A stretch of 64,000 nt of DNA from Microbacterium sp. LWS13-1.2 (GTDB taxonomy: Bacteria > Actinomycetota > Actinomycetes > Actinomycetales > Microbacteriaceae): contig NZ_CP151632.1 in assembly GCF_040144835.1 (NCBI RefSeq), positions 3,534,001 through 3,598,000 of the forward strand. The letters are read 5' to 3'. Made by a program: the position numbers and the translations under genes. Each line of letters begins with the position of its first letter. The stretch's first letter is position 1. The notes under the pieces are model-generated. The model was not told where the DNA came from. It saw only the letters and a program-made list of their open reading frames with translations, and ran no database searches. Positions 45,086-52,605 of this stretch are shown here, one piece after another.

Positions 45086-46089
45086 TTCGCTCCCTCAAGA
45101 TTGCGGAACTGACGCGCCTCAGTCACCGATTGCTTCCCTGAGTACGGCGCCAATGACCCTTCCAGGGGATGGCCGTACGCGATCAGCATCACCACCTTCT
45201 CGGCGGCGGATAGCTGCAGAAGCCTGCGCATTTTCAGTTCGCGCTCAGGGATATCGGGCCAGTTGATGATGCAAGACGCAACGCCCTGGCTCTCCAGGCC
45301 TAGGACGAACGACATGGCGGCAAGGGAAGAGTCGATGTAGATGAGGTGCCTATCCCGCTCGTCGAAGAACGCGTTCAAGAGTCCAACTACCACTACCAGG
45401 CCCTTTATTTGGTGCGAGTACCCGCGGGTACCCATAGCGAGGTCGGCGACTCGTCGCACGTCGCTAGGTTCGTCGAAGATTTCAAAGCGGTACGGCGAAC
45501 GGTTGCACGCGGTGGGCGATTCCAAGGCAATACCAACTGCACGGTCGACTGCCCTCCGGTCGACCGGTTCATCGCTAAACCAGCGCACCGACCGGCGGCC
45601 GTTGGCGATACGGCTGAGGACTTCGATATCTCCCGGATGGTTGGGGGTCGAGGCAGGTTGCGGACCACGTGCACGACTAGTGGGTGCGGCCGTTTCCAGA
45701 GAAATGAAGACGCGATGCGCCTCACGAATCTGTGGTGAGTCGGAGTTCCGGGTGGCAGCGAAATACTCTGTTAGAACGCTTATGACCCATTCCGCTTCTT
45801 CGGCCTCAAGGAAGCGCAAACCGAACTCTGCCGCACTCAACGTCTCCGTGATGTAGTCCGCCGCGAATGTTTCTCGCCGCGGGCGCATCGTGAGACCCTT
45901 CTCAATCATGTGGATATTCCGCCGTAGTAGGTAGCGTCGGCGGTCATCCCTAGAGAACGCGGCGTGCCCCGCTCGGACCGCCCGATGCTCCCGCACCATC
46001 GCGCTTGAGATGAGCGTGACCTGTCGACGCCGAAGCCATGCTTGACGCGCGCGGCCGAGGGTGGTTCGGATCAAAGCTCTTGCAGTCAA
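45082..46089 (-). CDS. nitroreductase-family protein
   Basis: A 335-residue protein. The C-terminal 200 residues carry the FMN nitroreductase pattern: RSVRWFSDEPVDRRAVDRAVGIALESPTACNRSPYRFEIF split over about 165-205, SHQIKGLVVVVG, YIDSSLAAMSFVLGLESQGVASC and MLIAYGHP. The N-terminal helical extension (IHMIEKGLTMRPRRETF) is seen in polysaccharide-locus members. I chose the TTG at 46089: GAGGAGG lies six bases upstream and its first bases overlap the flippase stop (TTGA). The substrate is unknown. Its position beside the pyruvyltransferase suggests sugar or pyruvyl modification. Confidence 0.82.
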   Translation of the reverse strand: MTARALIRTTLGRARQAWLRRRQVTLISSAMVREHRAVRAGHAAFSRDDRRRYLLRRNIHMIEKGLTMRPRRETFAADYITETLSAAEFGLRFLEAEEAEWVISVLTEYFAATRNSDSPQIREAHRVFISLETAAPTSRARGPQPASTPNHPGDIEVLSRIANGRRSVRWFSDEPVDRRAVDRAVGIALESPTACNRSPYRFEIFDEPSDVRRVADLAMGTRGYSHQIKGLVVVVGLLNAFFDERDRHLIYIDSSLAAMSFVLGLESQGVASCIINWPDIPERELKMRRLLQLSAAEKVVMLIAYGHPLEGSLAPYSGKQSVTEARQFRNLEGAK

Positions 46090-47420
46090 CTGCGTCCTCC
46101 TCGGTGCTGCATGCCGCCAGTTCTCCGCCTGCCAATAAGCGTCAACGGGTAAAGCCAAGCGGACGACATAAGAATGGCCTGACCCCGAGTCAGGCGTGAA
46201 AAGAAGGCTGCAACGTACGATGCTGAAACATAGGCCAGCACGGTCGCTGCAGCGGCTCCGGTAACCCCGGCGACTGGAACGAGAGCAATGCTCGCCCCGA
46301 TGCTAACGATCGCGCCAATGCAATGCCTAACAAGCGAGGCCCACAGGACCTTCTCGACGATAATCCACTTGGAGTAGACGGCAGCCATAAAGACGAACGG
46401 CGTAGCGCACAGATATATTGCTAGAACCGGAACCGAATCGCCGTATTCGGGTCCAAATATCCAGGGGATAGCAAACGCGCTGGCAACGCCGACGACGAGG
46501 CCGACGCCTATACCTGCCCAGAGCGCGCGACCGTACGCCTTCTTCATCATCGCTTTGTAGGCTGAATGATCCTCAGACTCAAATCTTAGGCTCATCAAGT
46601 GCGGCAGGAGCGAATTCATAAACACAACCGGCAGAAAGTACGCGAGTTCACTTATACGGGCCGCGACGGAGAATACTGCGACACTGGTCGCCCCGAGAAG
46701 AGCCTGCACGATGATGACATTGGCCTTCAACGTGACCTGATTAGCGATGCCTGAGAGCAGAAGCGGAAGAGATTCCCGGATCAGTTCAACCGAAGTCCGT
46801 ATATCCGGACGGGACAGACCGGGGGAATCCGGCTCCCTCAGATAAGCCACGAGTATAGCTATGCCCGAAAGTATGGCTTCGAGCACAAACAGCGCCACGA
46901 ATACCAAGAGGCTCGGAAAGAAGATGATCGCGGCCAATCGTGCAGAAAAGGCCACCAGCGTCACTGATACGCGCAGTGTTGCTGTGCGCCGGCTCCTGAG
47001 CTGTGAGAGGAACCATGCTTCGGGACCCTCAAGTGCCTTACCAAAAAGAGCGACGAGCGCAACAAGTGTCGCCACGAGAACAACCTCGCTGCCCGCAGTC
47101 AATGCAAGCAGCGCCGCGCAAGCGTAGCCAGCACACGCCAGCGCTGATCGTGAAATCAGCATCGCGGTTACCAGCGCCCGGTTCTGGCTGCGGTGCTCGA
47201 CGAGGTAGCGAACAACCAACCCGCCCAATCCGGCGTTCATGATCGACATCGCGATCCCGGTCACCGCGATCGCGTACGAGTAGGCCCCGTAGTCTTCCAT
47301 CGACAGTGCGGTCACAACCAACAACGAAATGACCGCGTTTGCGAGCGTGCTAATGCCTTGTTGGGCGGCGTCCCAGATGCCATTTCCGCGCACCGACGAC
47401 GGCTTCGGCAGATTTGTCAT
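46086..47420 (-). CDS. Wzx-type polysaccharide flippase, set 2
   Basis: A 444-residue membrane protein with about 12 helices, N-terminal WDAAQQGISTLANAVISLLVV and MEDYGAYSYAIAVTGIAMSIMNAGLGGLVVRYL, typical of Wzx/RfbX. GATSVAVFSVAARISELAYFLP follows in the middle. It would export the second lipid-linked repeat unit. The stop overlaps the TTG of the nitroreductase gene. A 37-base gap separates it from the upstream GT2 gene. It is markedly less GC-rich than the flippase at 32314. Confidence 0.9.
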   Translation of the reverse strand: MTNLPKPSSVRGNGIWDAAQQGISTLANAVISLLVVTALSMEDYGAYSYAIAVTGIAMSIMNAGLGGLVVRYLVEHRSQNRALVTAMLISRSALACAGYACAALLALTAGSEVVLVATLVALVALFGKALEGPEAWFLSQLRSRRTATLRVSVTLVAFSARLAAIIFFPSLLVFVALFVLEAILSGIAILVAYLREPDSPGLSRPDIRTSVELIRESLPLLLSGIANQVTLKANVIIVQALLGATSVAVFSVAARISELAYFLPVVFMNSLLPHLMSLRFESEDHSAYKAMMKKAYGRALWAGIGVGLVVGVASAFAIPWIFGPEYGDSVPVLAIYLCATPFVFMAAVYSKWIIVEKVLWASLVRHCIGAIVSIGASIALVPVAGVTGAAAATVLAYVSASYVAAFFSRLTRGQAILMSSAWLYPLTLIGRRRTGGMQHRGGRS

Positions 47421-47457
47421 AGTCGCTCATCCTCACGCCCGTGAGTGACGCCGGCGA

Positions 47458-48366
47458 TCATCCGTACGCCCGCTTTGCGCCGGCGGCACGCTGATTCCAT
47501 GTGCGGGAAAGATCGACTGGAGTCGAATTCATCCACATCAGCACAAAATGCATCGCTCGTTCGACTCTCGACGCGTCCGATCCGCGGAGGGAGAGATGGT
47601 AGTCTCGCCGAAGTCTGCGCCGGTCCGCGCCGTTAAGAAGAGAATCATGCTTTCTTGCGTACGCGCGGATGGCCTTCGCTCGCCGCTTGCTGCGTGACGA
47701 GAGATGCTCGCCTTCGCCAATCATTTGGTGGACGAGGACGGCCTCAGCGACATGGATCCGGTGCCCACGCGATACTGCCCTGACAAGAAAATCAATGTCG
47801 TTATAGGCTCGAAGGTCCTCGTCGAATCCGTCGAGACCGTGGAAGCAATCTCGTCGGATAATGAAATTGCTTCCTGTGAAACCAGGATTTCGCGTGACAA
47901 CCTGTTGAGCTACCGTTGGTGCAAATCCGCGCCGTTCCGAGAGTACTACGCCCGCTTCAGTGCGGACGTCCATCCAGCTGAAGCCGATATCGTGCTGCGT
48001 CGGATCTGGGAGAGTTCGCGCGATGAAGTCCGGGTCCCAATAGTCATCATCGTCCAGGAACGCTACGAACTCCCCTGTGACGTGCTCGACGCCTGCGTTC
48101 CTCGAACGGCTTGCTCCACGCTTGTCGCTCTCAGACAGAGTAATCAGGATGATGCGAACGTGCGTCTTGGCTTGTTGTAAGTCGACGAGCTTCGCCACCT
48201 CAACCGAAGCCGCATCGTCGACGACGACGATCTCTCGCAGCGGAACGGATTGCAGGAGCGCGGAATCGAGCGCCCGATGAAGTTCAGTCGGTCGATTGTG
48301 TGTAGGAATGACGCAGCTGACTGACGCTCTGTTGACAGCCGGCTGGTCATTGGGCTTCAGGCTCAC
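47458..48366 (-). CDS. glycosyltransferase family 2
   Basis: A 302-residue GT-A enzyme: VSCVIPTHNRPTELHRALDS, REIVVVDDAASVEVAKLV, KRGASRSRNAGVEHVTGEFVAFLDDDDYWDPDFI (metal site DDDD, split across about 90-122), and LDGFDEDLRAYNDIDFLVRAV. The GTG at 48366 (SLKPNDQP) overlaps the WecG-like stop (GTGA). An in-frame start at 48513 would run 148 bases into that gene and is less likely. Confidence 0.88.
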   Translation of the reverse strand: MSLKPNDQPAVNRASVSCVIPTHNRPTELHRALDSALLQSVPLREIVVVDDAASVEVAKLVDLQQAKTHVRIILITLSESDKRGASRSRNAGVEHVTGEFVAFLDDDDYWDPDFIARTLPDPTQHDIGFSWMDVRTEAGVVLSERRGFAPTVAQQVVTRNPGFTGSNFIIRRDCFHGLDGFDEDLRAYNDIDFLVRAVSRGHRIHVAEAVLVHQMIGEGEHLSSRSKRRAKAIRAYARKHDSLLNGADRRRLRRDYHLSLRGSDASRVERAMHFVLMWMNSTPVDLSRTWNQRAAGAKRAYG

Positions 48367-49109
48367 GCTTCGACAGCCTGTCGCTCTGGGAGGAGGGCAT
48401 GCTTGACGACATAGTGAACGAACTGTGCGTTGCCGATGAGGTATCTCTTCCAGAGGCGCTGAGGTTCTTGGACCAAGCGATAGATCCACTCCGTTCCACT
48501 CCTCTGAACCCACAGTGGGGCCTCGCGTACTGTCCCTGCCACGAAGTCAAACGCCGCGCCCACGCCGGCGGAAGATATGCCGAGGTGCTCAACGATCGCA
48601 GCACTGACGAAGTCTTGCTTGGGAGTACCCATGCCCACCCATACGATGCTGGGTTCCGCCGGGCGAATATGAGCGAGTAGATCTTCCATGTAGGTCGGGC
48701 TGAGGGGCGCGAACGGCGGCGAGTAAGAGCCAGCGATTGTCAGGTTCGGATGCCGACGCTTGACCTCGTCGATGAGCTTCGTGAGAGTTGCATCCGTGCT
48801 GCCTACAAAGAAGTGTCGAATGCTCGGGTCAGTCGCGCTCTGTTGGAGGGCTGTTTGAAAGAAAGAGGGTCCACGTACTCGTTGCGGGGACGCGCTGCCG
48901 GCACTCGCCTTTAGCACCAGCGCCACAGGCTGACCATCCGGAAAGTTCACGCCTTGGCCTCGCAGGAGCGTGCCATAGGAATCTTGCGTGTTAGCAAGCG
49001 CCACACAGTACGCGTTCGCAAGCCTGAACTCCTCAGGCGGGCGATCGCCGCGGCCCGAGGCGAGCAGACGTTCTACGGCGTGAGTCATGGTCGTGCACTC
49101 GAACGGCAC
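48363..49109 (-). CDS. WecG/TagA/CpsF family glycosyltransferase
   Basis: A 248-residue GT26-type enzyme. Motifs: ANAYCVALANTQDSYGTLL, the D/E-rich GQPVALVLK region, FFVGSTDATLTKLIDEVKRRHPNLTIAGSYSPPF (split across 98-132), IVWVGMGTPKQDFV, and GVGAAFDFVAGTVREAPLWVQRSGTEWIYRLVQEPQRLWKRYL. These enzymes add the second sugar (often an N-acetylmannosamine type) to the lipid-linked first sugar. The GTG at 49109 has no clear ribosome site. The frame is open for only ten codons upstream, which read IRTLHVAG and fit the family, so a non-standard start slightly upstream is possible. Confidence 0.88.
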   Translation of the reverse strand: MPFECTTMTHAVERLLASGRGDRPPEEFRLANAYCVALANTQDSYGTLLRGQGVNFPDGQPVALVLKASAGSASPQRVRGPSFFQTALQQSATDPSIRHFFVGSTDATLTKLIDEVKRRHPNLTIAGSYSPPFAPLSPTYMEDLLAHIRPAEPSIVWVGMGTPKQDFVSAAIVEHLGISSAGVGAAFDFVAGTVREAPLWVQRSGTEWIYRLVQEPQRLWKRYLIGNAQFVHYVVKHALLPERQAVEA

Positions 49110-49339
49110 GCCGGCAACATGTAATGTGCGGATGGCTGGTCCTCAATTCGTGGGTCGGCTCGAGCGGTTCGATGAATGTGCGTCCAGTCCCGGAGTGAAC
49201 GCCACGCGGCTCTCACATGCGTTTACGCCGGTCGACGGGAATCTCGAAGGGGGCGACGTGTCCGAGACGAGTGCCGGTTTGGATCCCCGCTTGCTCAAGG
49301 CACGATATGTGTCGGCTTGATGCCTAACGTTTGCTTGCA

Positions 49340-50950
49340 TCAGTGAGCCGTTTCGCCTGGGACGAGTGCGGCCTTGCCCGTCTTCAGGACGATCACTATG
49401 TCGCCCAACAGCGACCAGTTCTCGACATAGGCGAGATCCAGTCGGACGGAGTCCTCCCACGACAAAGCTGACCGACCACCCACTTGCCAAGCGCCGGTGA
49501 TTCCAGGCTTCATAAGGAATCGGCGGTGCACGTGCTCGGCGTACTGCGCGACTTCGCTGGAAAGCGGAGGTCGCGGACCGACGAGTGACATGCTGCCTGC
49601 GATGACGTTGAACAACTGGGGGAGTTCATCCAGGCTGTACTTGCGCATGAACTTGCCGACCTGCGTCACGCGCGGGTCATCGGCCATCTTGAAGAGGACC
49701 TCGTTGCCGGAGTTTTGCTTCTCGCGGAGATCGGCGAGGAGCTCCTCGGCGTTGACGACCATCGAGCGGAACTTGAGCATCTCGAACTCGCGGCCCTTCA
49801 GGCCGACTCGCTTCTGACGGAAGAGGACTGGCCCGTCAGACGTCAGGCGGACGCTGATCGCCAGGAAAGCGAGCAGCGGGCTGATGAGGACCACTCCCAC
49901 GACAGAAATCAGAAGATCCATCGTGCGCTTCGCGATGCGCTGGCCACGGCTGAACTTCGGAGTCTCGACGTGGATCAGCGGGAGGCCGGCGACCGGACGT
50001 GTGTGGATGCGCGGACCTGCGATGTCGGCGATGCTCGGCGCCAGCACCAGGTGCTGGCGCCCTGCCTCGAGTGCCCACGAGATCTGCTTGACCTTCATCG
50101 TCGGCAGGTCGTCCGTGCTCGTCACAGCGACGGTGTCGGCGCCTGTGGCGGCAATGGCCAGTTCGACGTTGTCTACGGTGCCCATCACCGGCACCGACGT
50201 GCCGGGAATCGAGTCGGCGATCTTGCCGGAGGGTACACAGGCGCCGACCACCCGGTAACCCGCGGTAGGCGAGCGGTGGAGTTCGCGTGCGATCGCAGCG
50301 ACCGAGTCCGCCGACCCGACGAGGAGGACTCTCGCCGAGTATTGCCCGACCAAACGCTGCGCGATGAGCCACTGGCGCCAGAGCCAGCGCTCGAGTAGGA
50401 GCACGAAAATGCCAAGCGGCAGCGTGATCAGGAGATAGCCGCGGGCGACGTCAACCCGGAAAAGGAAGGCGAGGATCGCGATGGCGCCGAAGAACGTGAA
50501 GCTTGCTCGCGCCACGCGTACGTACTCGGTTGGACCCGCGCCGATGATGCGATGGTCGCGAGAGTCGATGAGCGACAGAGCCCACATCCAGGCGATCACG
50601 AGAACCGCTGAGAAGGCCCAGTAAGAGAACTCGTTGAAGCGTGAGTCCTCACGGATCGCGACCTGGGCGTTGCCCCACCCGAACCACAGGAGCTGGGTGC
50701 CGTACACCGCCCAGATGAGGACGAAGAGGTCGCTGAACCAGAGGCGGGCGGCGTAGTCGCGGCGCCACGGGGTGCGGTGGGGCGCTTCGTCTCGCTCGTC
50801 CGTCGCTCGCTCAGCGACCGGGGGAGTGCTCGGCGCCCGCTCAGCGATGATGGGAACGGCGGCGCCGGGGCTCGACGAAGGCGCGGCTGCCCGTGCCTGG
50901 GGATAGGGCGGCGTCTCCGTTGGCGCGTCGATGTGGGGATTCGACGTCAC
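49340..50950 (-). CDS. initiating polyprenyl-phosphate sugar-1-phosphate transferase, copy 2
   Basis: A 536-residue paralogue of the enzyme at 15778. The N-terminal 60 residues are a Pro/Ala-rich cytoplasmic extension, then four or five helices, a CoA-binding-like domain (YSARVLLVGSADSVAAIA) and the sugar transferase domain (KRTMDLLISVVGVVLI, FRQKRVG, KFRSMVV, DELPQLFNVIAGSMSLVGPRP, GAWQVGGRS). It starts the second polymer. The GTG at 50950 follows GAGAAG. Residues VAERATDERDEA lie in a repeat-like element (50782-50824). It is followed by the WecG-like gene, the expected second enzyme. Confidence 0.93.
   Translation of the reverse strand: MTSNPHIDAPTETPPYPQARAAAPSSSPGAAVPIIAERAPSTPPVAERATDERDEAPHRTPWRRDYAARLWFSDLFVLIWAVYGTQLLWFGWGNAQVAIREDSRFNEFSYWAFSAVLVIAWMWALSLIDSRDHRIIGAGPTEYVRVARASFTFFGAIAILAFLFRVDVARGYLLITLPLGIFVLLLERWLWRQWLIAQRLVGQYSARVLLVGSADSVAAIARELHRSPTAGYRVVGACVPSGKIADSIPGTSVPVMGTVDNVELAIAATGADTVAVTSTDDLPTMKVKQISWALEAGRQHLVLAPSIADIAGPRIHTRPVAGLPLIHVETPKFSRGQRIAKRTMDLLISVVGVVLISPLLAFLAISVRLTSDGPVLFRQKRVGLKGREFEMLKFRSMVVNAEELLADLREKQNSGNEVLFKMADDPRVTQVGKFMRKYSLDELPQLFNVIAGSMSLVGPRPPLSSEVAQYAEHVHRRFLMKPGITGAWQVGGRSALSWEDSVRLDLAYVENWSLLGDIVIVLKTGKAALVPGETAH
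50782..50824 (-). repeat. hairpin repeat element inside a coding region
   Basis: The sequence GCGCTTCGTCTCGCTCGTCC and the 23 bases after it match a minus-oriented type A element (GCGTTTCGACTCGCTCGTTC...) with about five substitutions. It lies wholly inside the N-terminal extension of the sugar transferase, where it encodes PVAERATDERDEAP in the proline-rich cytoplasmic tail. Confidence 0.6.
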
Positions 50951-51592
50951 AATGTCTTCTCGCTTTGTGGTGGATTACCCGGCCACCACGGGCAGGGTAT
51001 CAGGTGTTTGTTTCGGCCGAATGGTTGGAATCGGCATTCGCATCCATGGGGGAGGGGAGAACGCCAACTCCATTATTAGAGCGCTCTCATCCTGCCCATG
51101 TCCATGTTTCGCTGCGTGGCGCTCAGGCTCAGGATTCGCTCAAGGCGGGAGGGTGGCGGTGGGTGTGGGTGGTTACTATGCGGCTCGTCGGTATGTCGAT
51201 TTGCACTGGTTCGTGGGGTGTGATATTTGCGCGCCCGCGATTGTGACCACACGTGAATTGCGGGCGTTTCGGGTCTGCGTTTCGACTCGCAAGCTCGCTC
51301 AACGACCGGGTGGGGTGGCTCGACGGGCTTGGGGCGTTTCGGGTCTGCGTTTCGACTCGCAAGCTCGCTCAACGACCGGGTGGGGTGGTCGACGGCTCGG
51401 GGGCGGTTCGGCGCGTTTCGACTCGCAAGCTCGCTCAACGACCGGGCGGGGTGGCGCGACGGGCGCGGGGGCGTTTCGACTCGCAGGCTCGCTCAACGAA
51501 CGGGAGGGTTGTTGGACGGTTAGGCGCGTTTCGACTCGCTCGTTCCTCGCTCGCTCAACGACCGGAAGGGGCGGAGGGGAAGGGGGCGGCGG
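50951..51592. repeat. noncoding gap with cluster 4 of hairpin repeats
   Basis: The first 300 bases (50951-51260) hold no gene that I can support and presumably include the promoter of the sugar transferase. From 51262 there are five minus-oriented elements: four with a short core (type C, GCGTTTCGACTCGCAAGCTC then GCTCAACGACCG) at 51277, 51347, 51411 and 51471, and one type A at 51526-51564. The first two sit in a 70-base tandem duplication (51262 and 51332 starts). Core type C is not seen in the other clusters. The last element lies 28 bases from the sortase stop. Confidence 0.85.
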
Positions 51593-52507
51593 TCAGCGGG
51601 CGGGGCGACGGCGCGACGAGAAGACCACGTAGGCGCCAGCGACCAGGGCGGCGCCGCCCAGTCCCAGCGCCCAGTAGGGGAAGCCGGGGATGTCGGGGCG
51701 CTGGCCGGCGGCATCCATGTCACGAACCGGAGTGGGGAGGATGCGCTCGCCGGTGACGAGGATGCGGTGGGTGTTGATGCCGAGGGGAGTGCAGGTGACG
51801 AGGGTGACGAGGTCGGCGCCACGCTGCGCGTAGAGGGTCTCGGTCTGCTCGGGCTCGACGACCTTCGTGTCGGTCACCTGGTAGGTCAGCACCTCGCCGA
51901 AGACCTCGATCGTGAAGGTGTCGCCGACGGCGACCTTGTCGAGGTTGGTGAAGAGCTCGGCGTCGGCGAGGCCGCGGTGACCGGTCAGCACCGAGTGCGT
52001 GCTCGCGCCGCCGATCGGCAGCGCAGTGCCCTCGAGGTGGCCGATGCCCTTCGCGAGGGTCTCGTCGCTGGTGCCGTGGTAGATCGGCAGGTCGACGTCG
52101 ATCGACGGGATCTTGATGCGGGCCATCAGGCCGGTGTCGTCGGCGTGCAGGAGCTGGTCGTAGCCGGACTCGGCGCCCGCCGCGGCGAGGGGCTTGTTCT
52201 CGCCGGCGGCGACCACCGACGTGCCGTCGACCAGCGCGTCGTTGTAGGCGACGGCATCCTGAATCGCGGCGTGACGTGACTCGACCGTGAGATCTCGCAC
52301 CGTCTCTGAGTAGGCGTCGATGCGCTGCGACTGCTGGTACTGCGTGAACCAGGCCGCCGTTGAGGGGTAGAGCAGCACGGCGATGCCGAGCAGAAAGCCC
52401 AGGGCGAGCGCTGCCGCCGGCCACGGGAAGCGCCGCCGCGCACGCCGACGCGACCGGTCCCGCAGTGGCGGTTCCGGTCGCGTCGGTTGCTGGAACGTGA
52501 GAGTCAC
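51593..52507 (-). CDS. srtC: class C (pilus-assembly) sortase
   Basis: A 304-residue membrane transpeptidase. There is an N-terminal helix at about 30-48 and a C-terminal helix at about 270-290 followed by SSRRRPAR; two helices are typical of class C. The catalytic His is in VLTGHRGL, the Cys in TLVTCTPLGINTHRI and the Arg in the same segment (THRILVTGER). MARIKIPSIDVDLPIYHG is the conserved core strand. It joins the pilin upstream via its LPLTGG signal. The GTG start at 52507 has GAAAGAA upstream. It is last in the minus-strand pilus unit, after two hairpins. Confidence 0.94.
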   Translation of the reverse strand: MTLTFQQPTRPEPPLRDRSRRRARRRFPWPAAALALGFLLGIAVLLYPSTAAWFTQYQQSQRIDAYSETVRDLTVESRHAAIQDAVAYNDALVDGTSVVAAGENKPLAAAGAESGYDQLLHADDTGLMARIKIPSIDVDLPIYHGTSDETLAKGIGHLEGTALPIGGASTHSVLTGHRGLADAELFTNLDKVAVGDTFTIEVFGEVLTYQVTDTKVVEPEQTETLYAQRGADLVTLVTCTPLGINTHRILVTGERILPTPVRDMDAAGQRPDIPGFPYWALGLGGAALVAGAYVVFSSRRRPAR

Positions 52508-52527
52508 GCAGTTCTTTCGGGTGAGGA

Positions 52528-52598
52528 GGACGGTGGCGGGCGCAAGGGGGAGGGGGGCCCGCCACCGTCCGGTTTCACCGCCGTCGGGCGACGGCGGT
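52528..52598 (-). terminator. two hairpins between shaft pilin and sortase genes
   Basis: Reading the minus strand after the pilin stop: first a 9-bp stem ACCGCCGTC/GACGGCGGT with a four-base loop (52577-52598), then a 14-bp stem GGACGGTGGCGGGC/GCCCGCCACCGTCC (52528-52570, 15-base loop). Neither has a long T-run, so attenuation or mRNA stabilisation of the pilin transcript is as likely as full termination. Confidence 0.65.
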
Positions 52599-52605
52599 GA
52601 ATCGG

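Noticed and set aside
50931..51632. Plus-strand frame of 233 codons upstream of the sugar transferase
   Set aside because: Its second half is translated repeat elements and the first half has no recognisable domain, so it is not supported as a gene.
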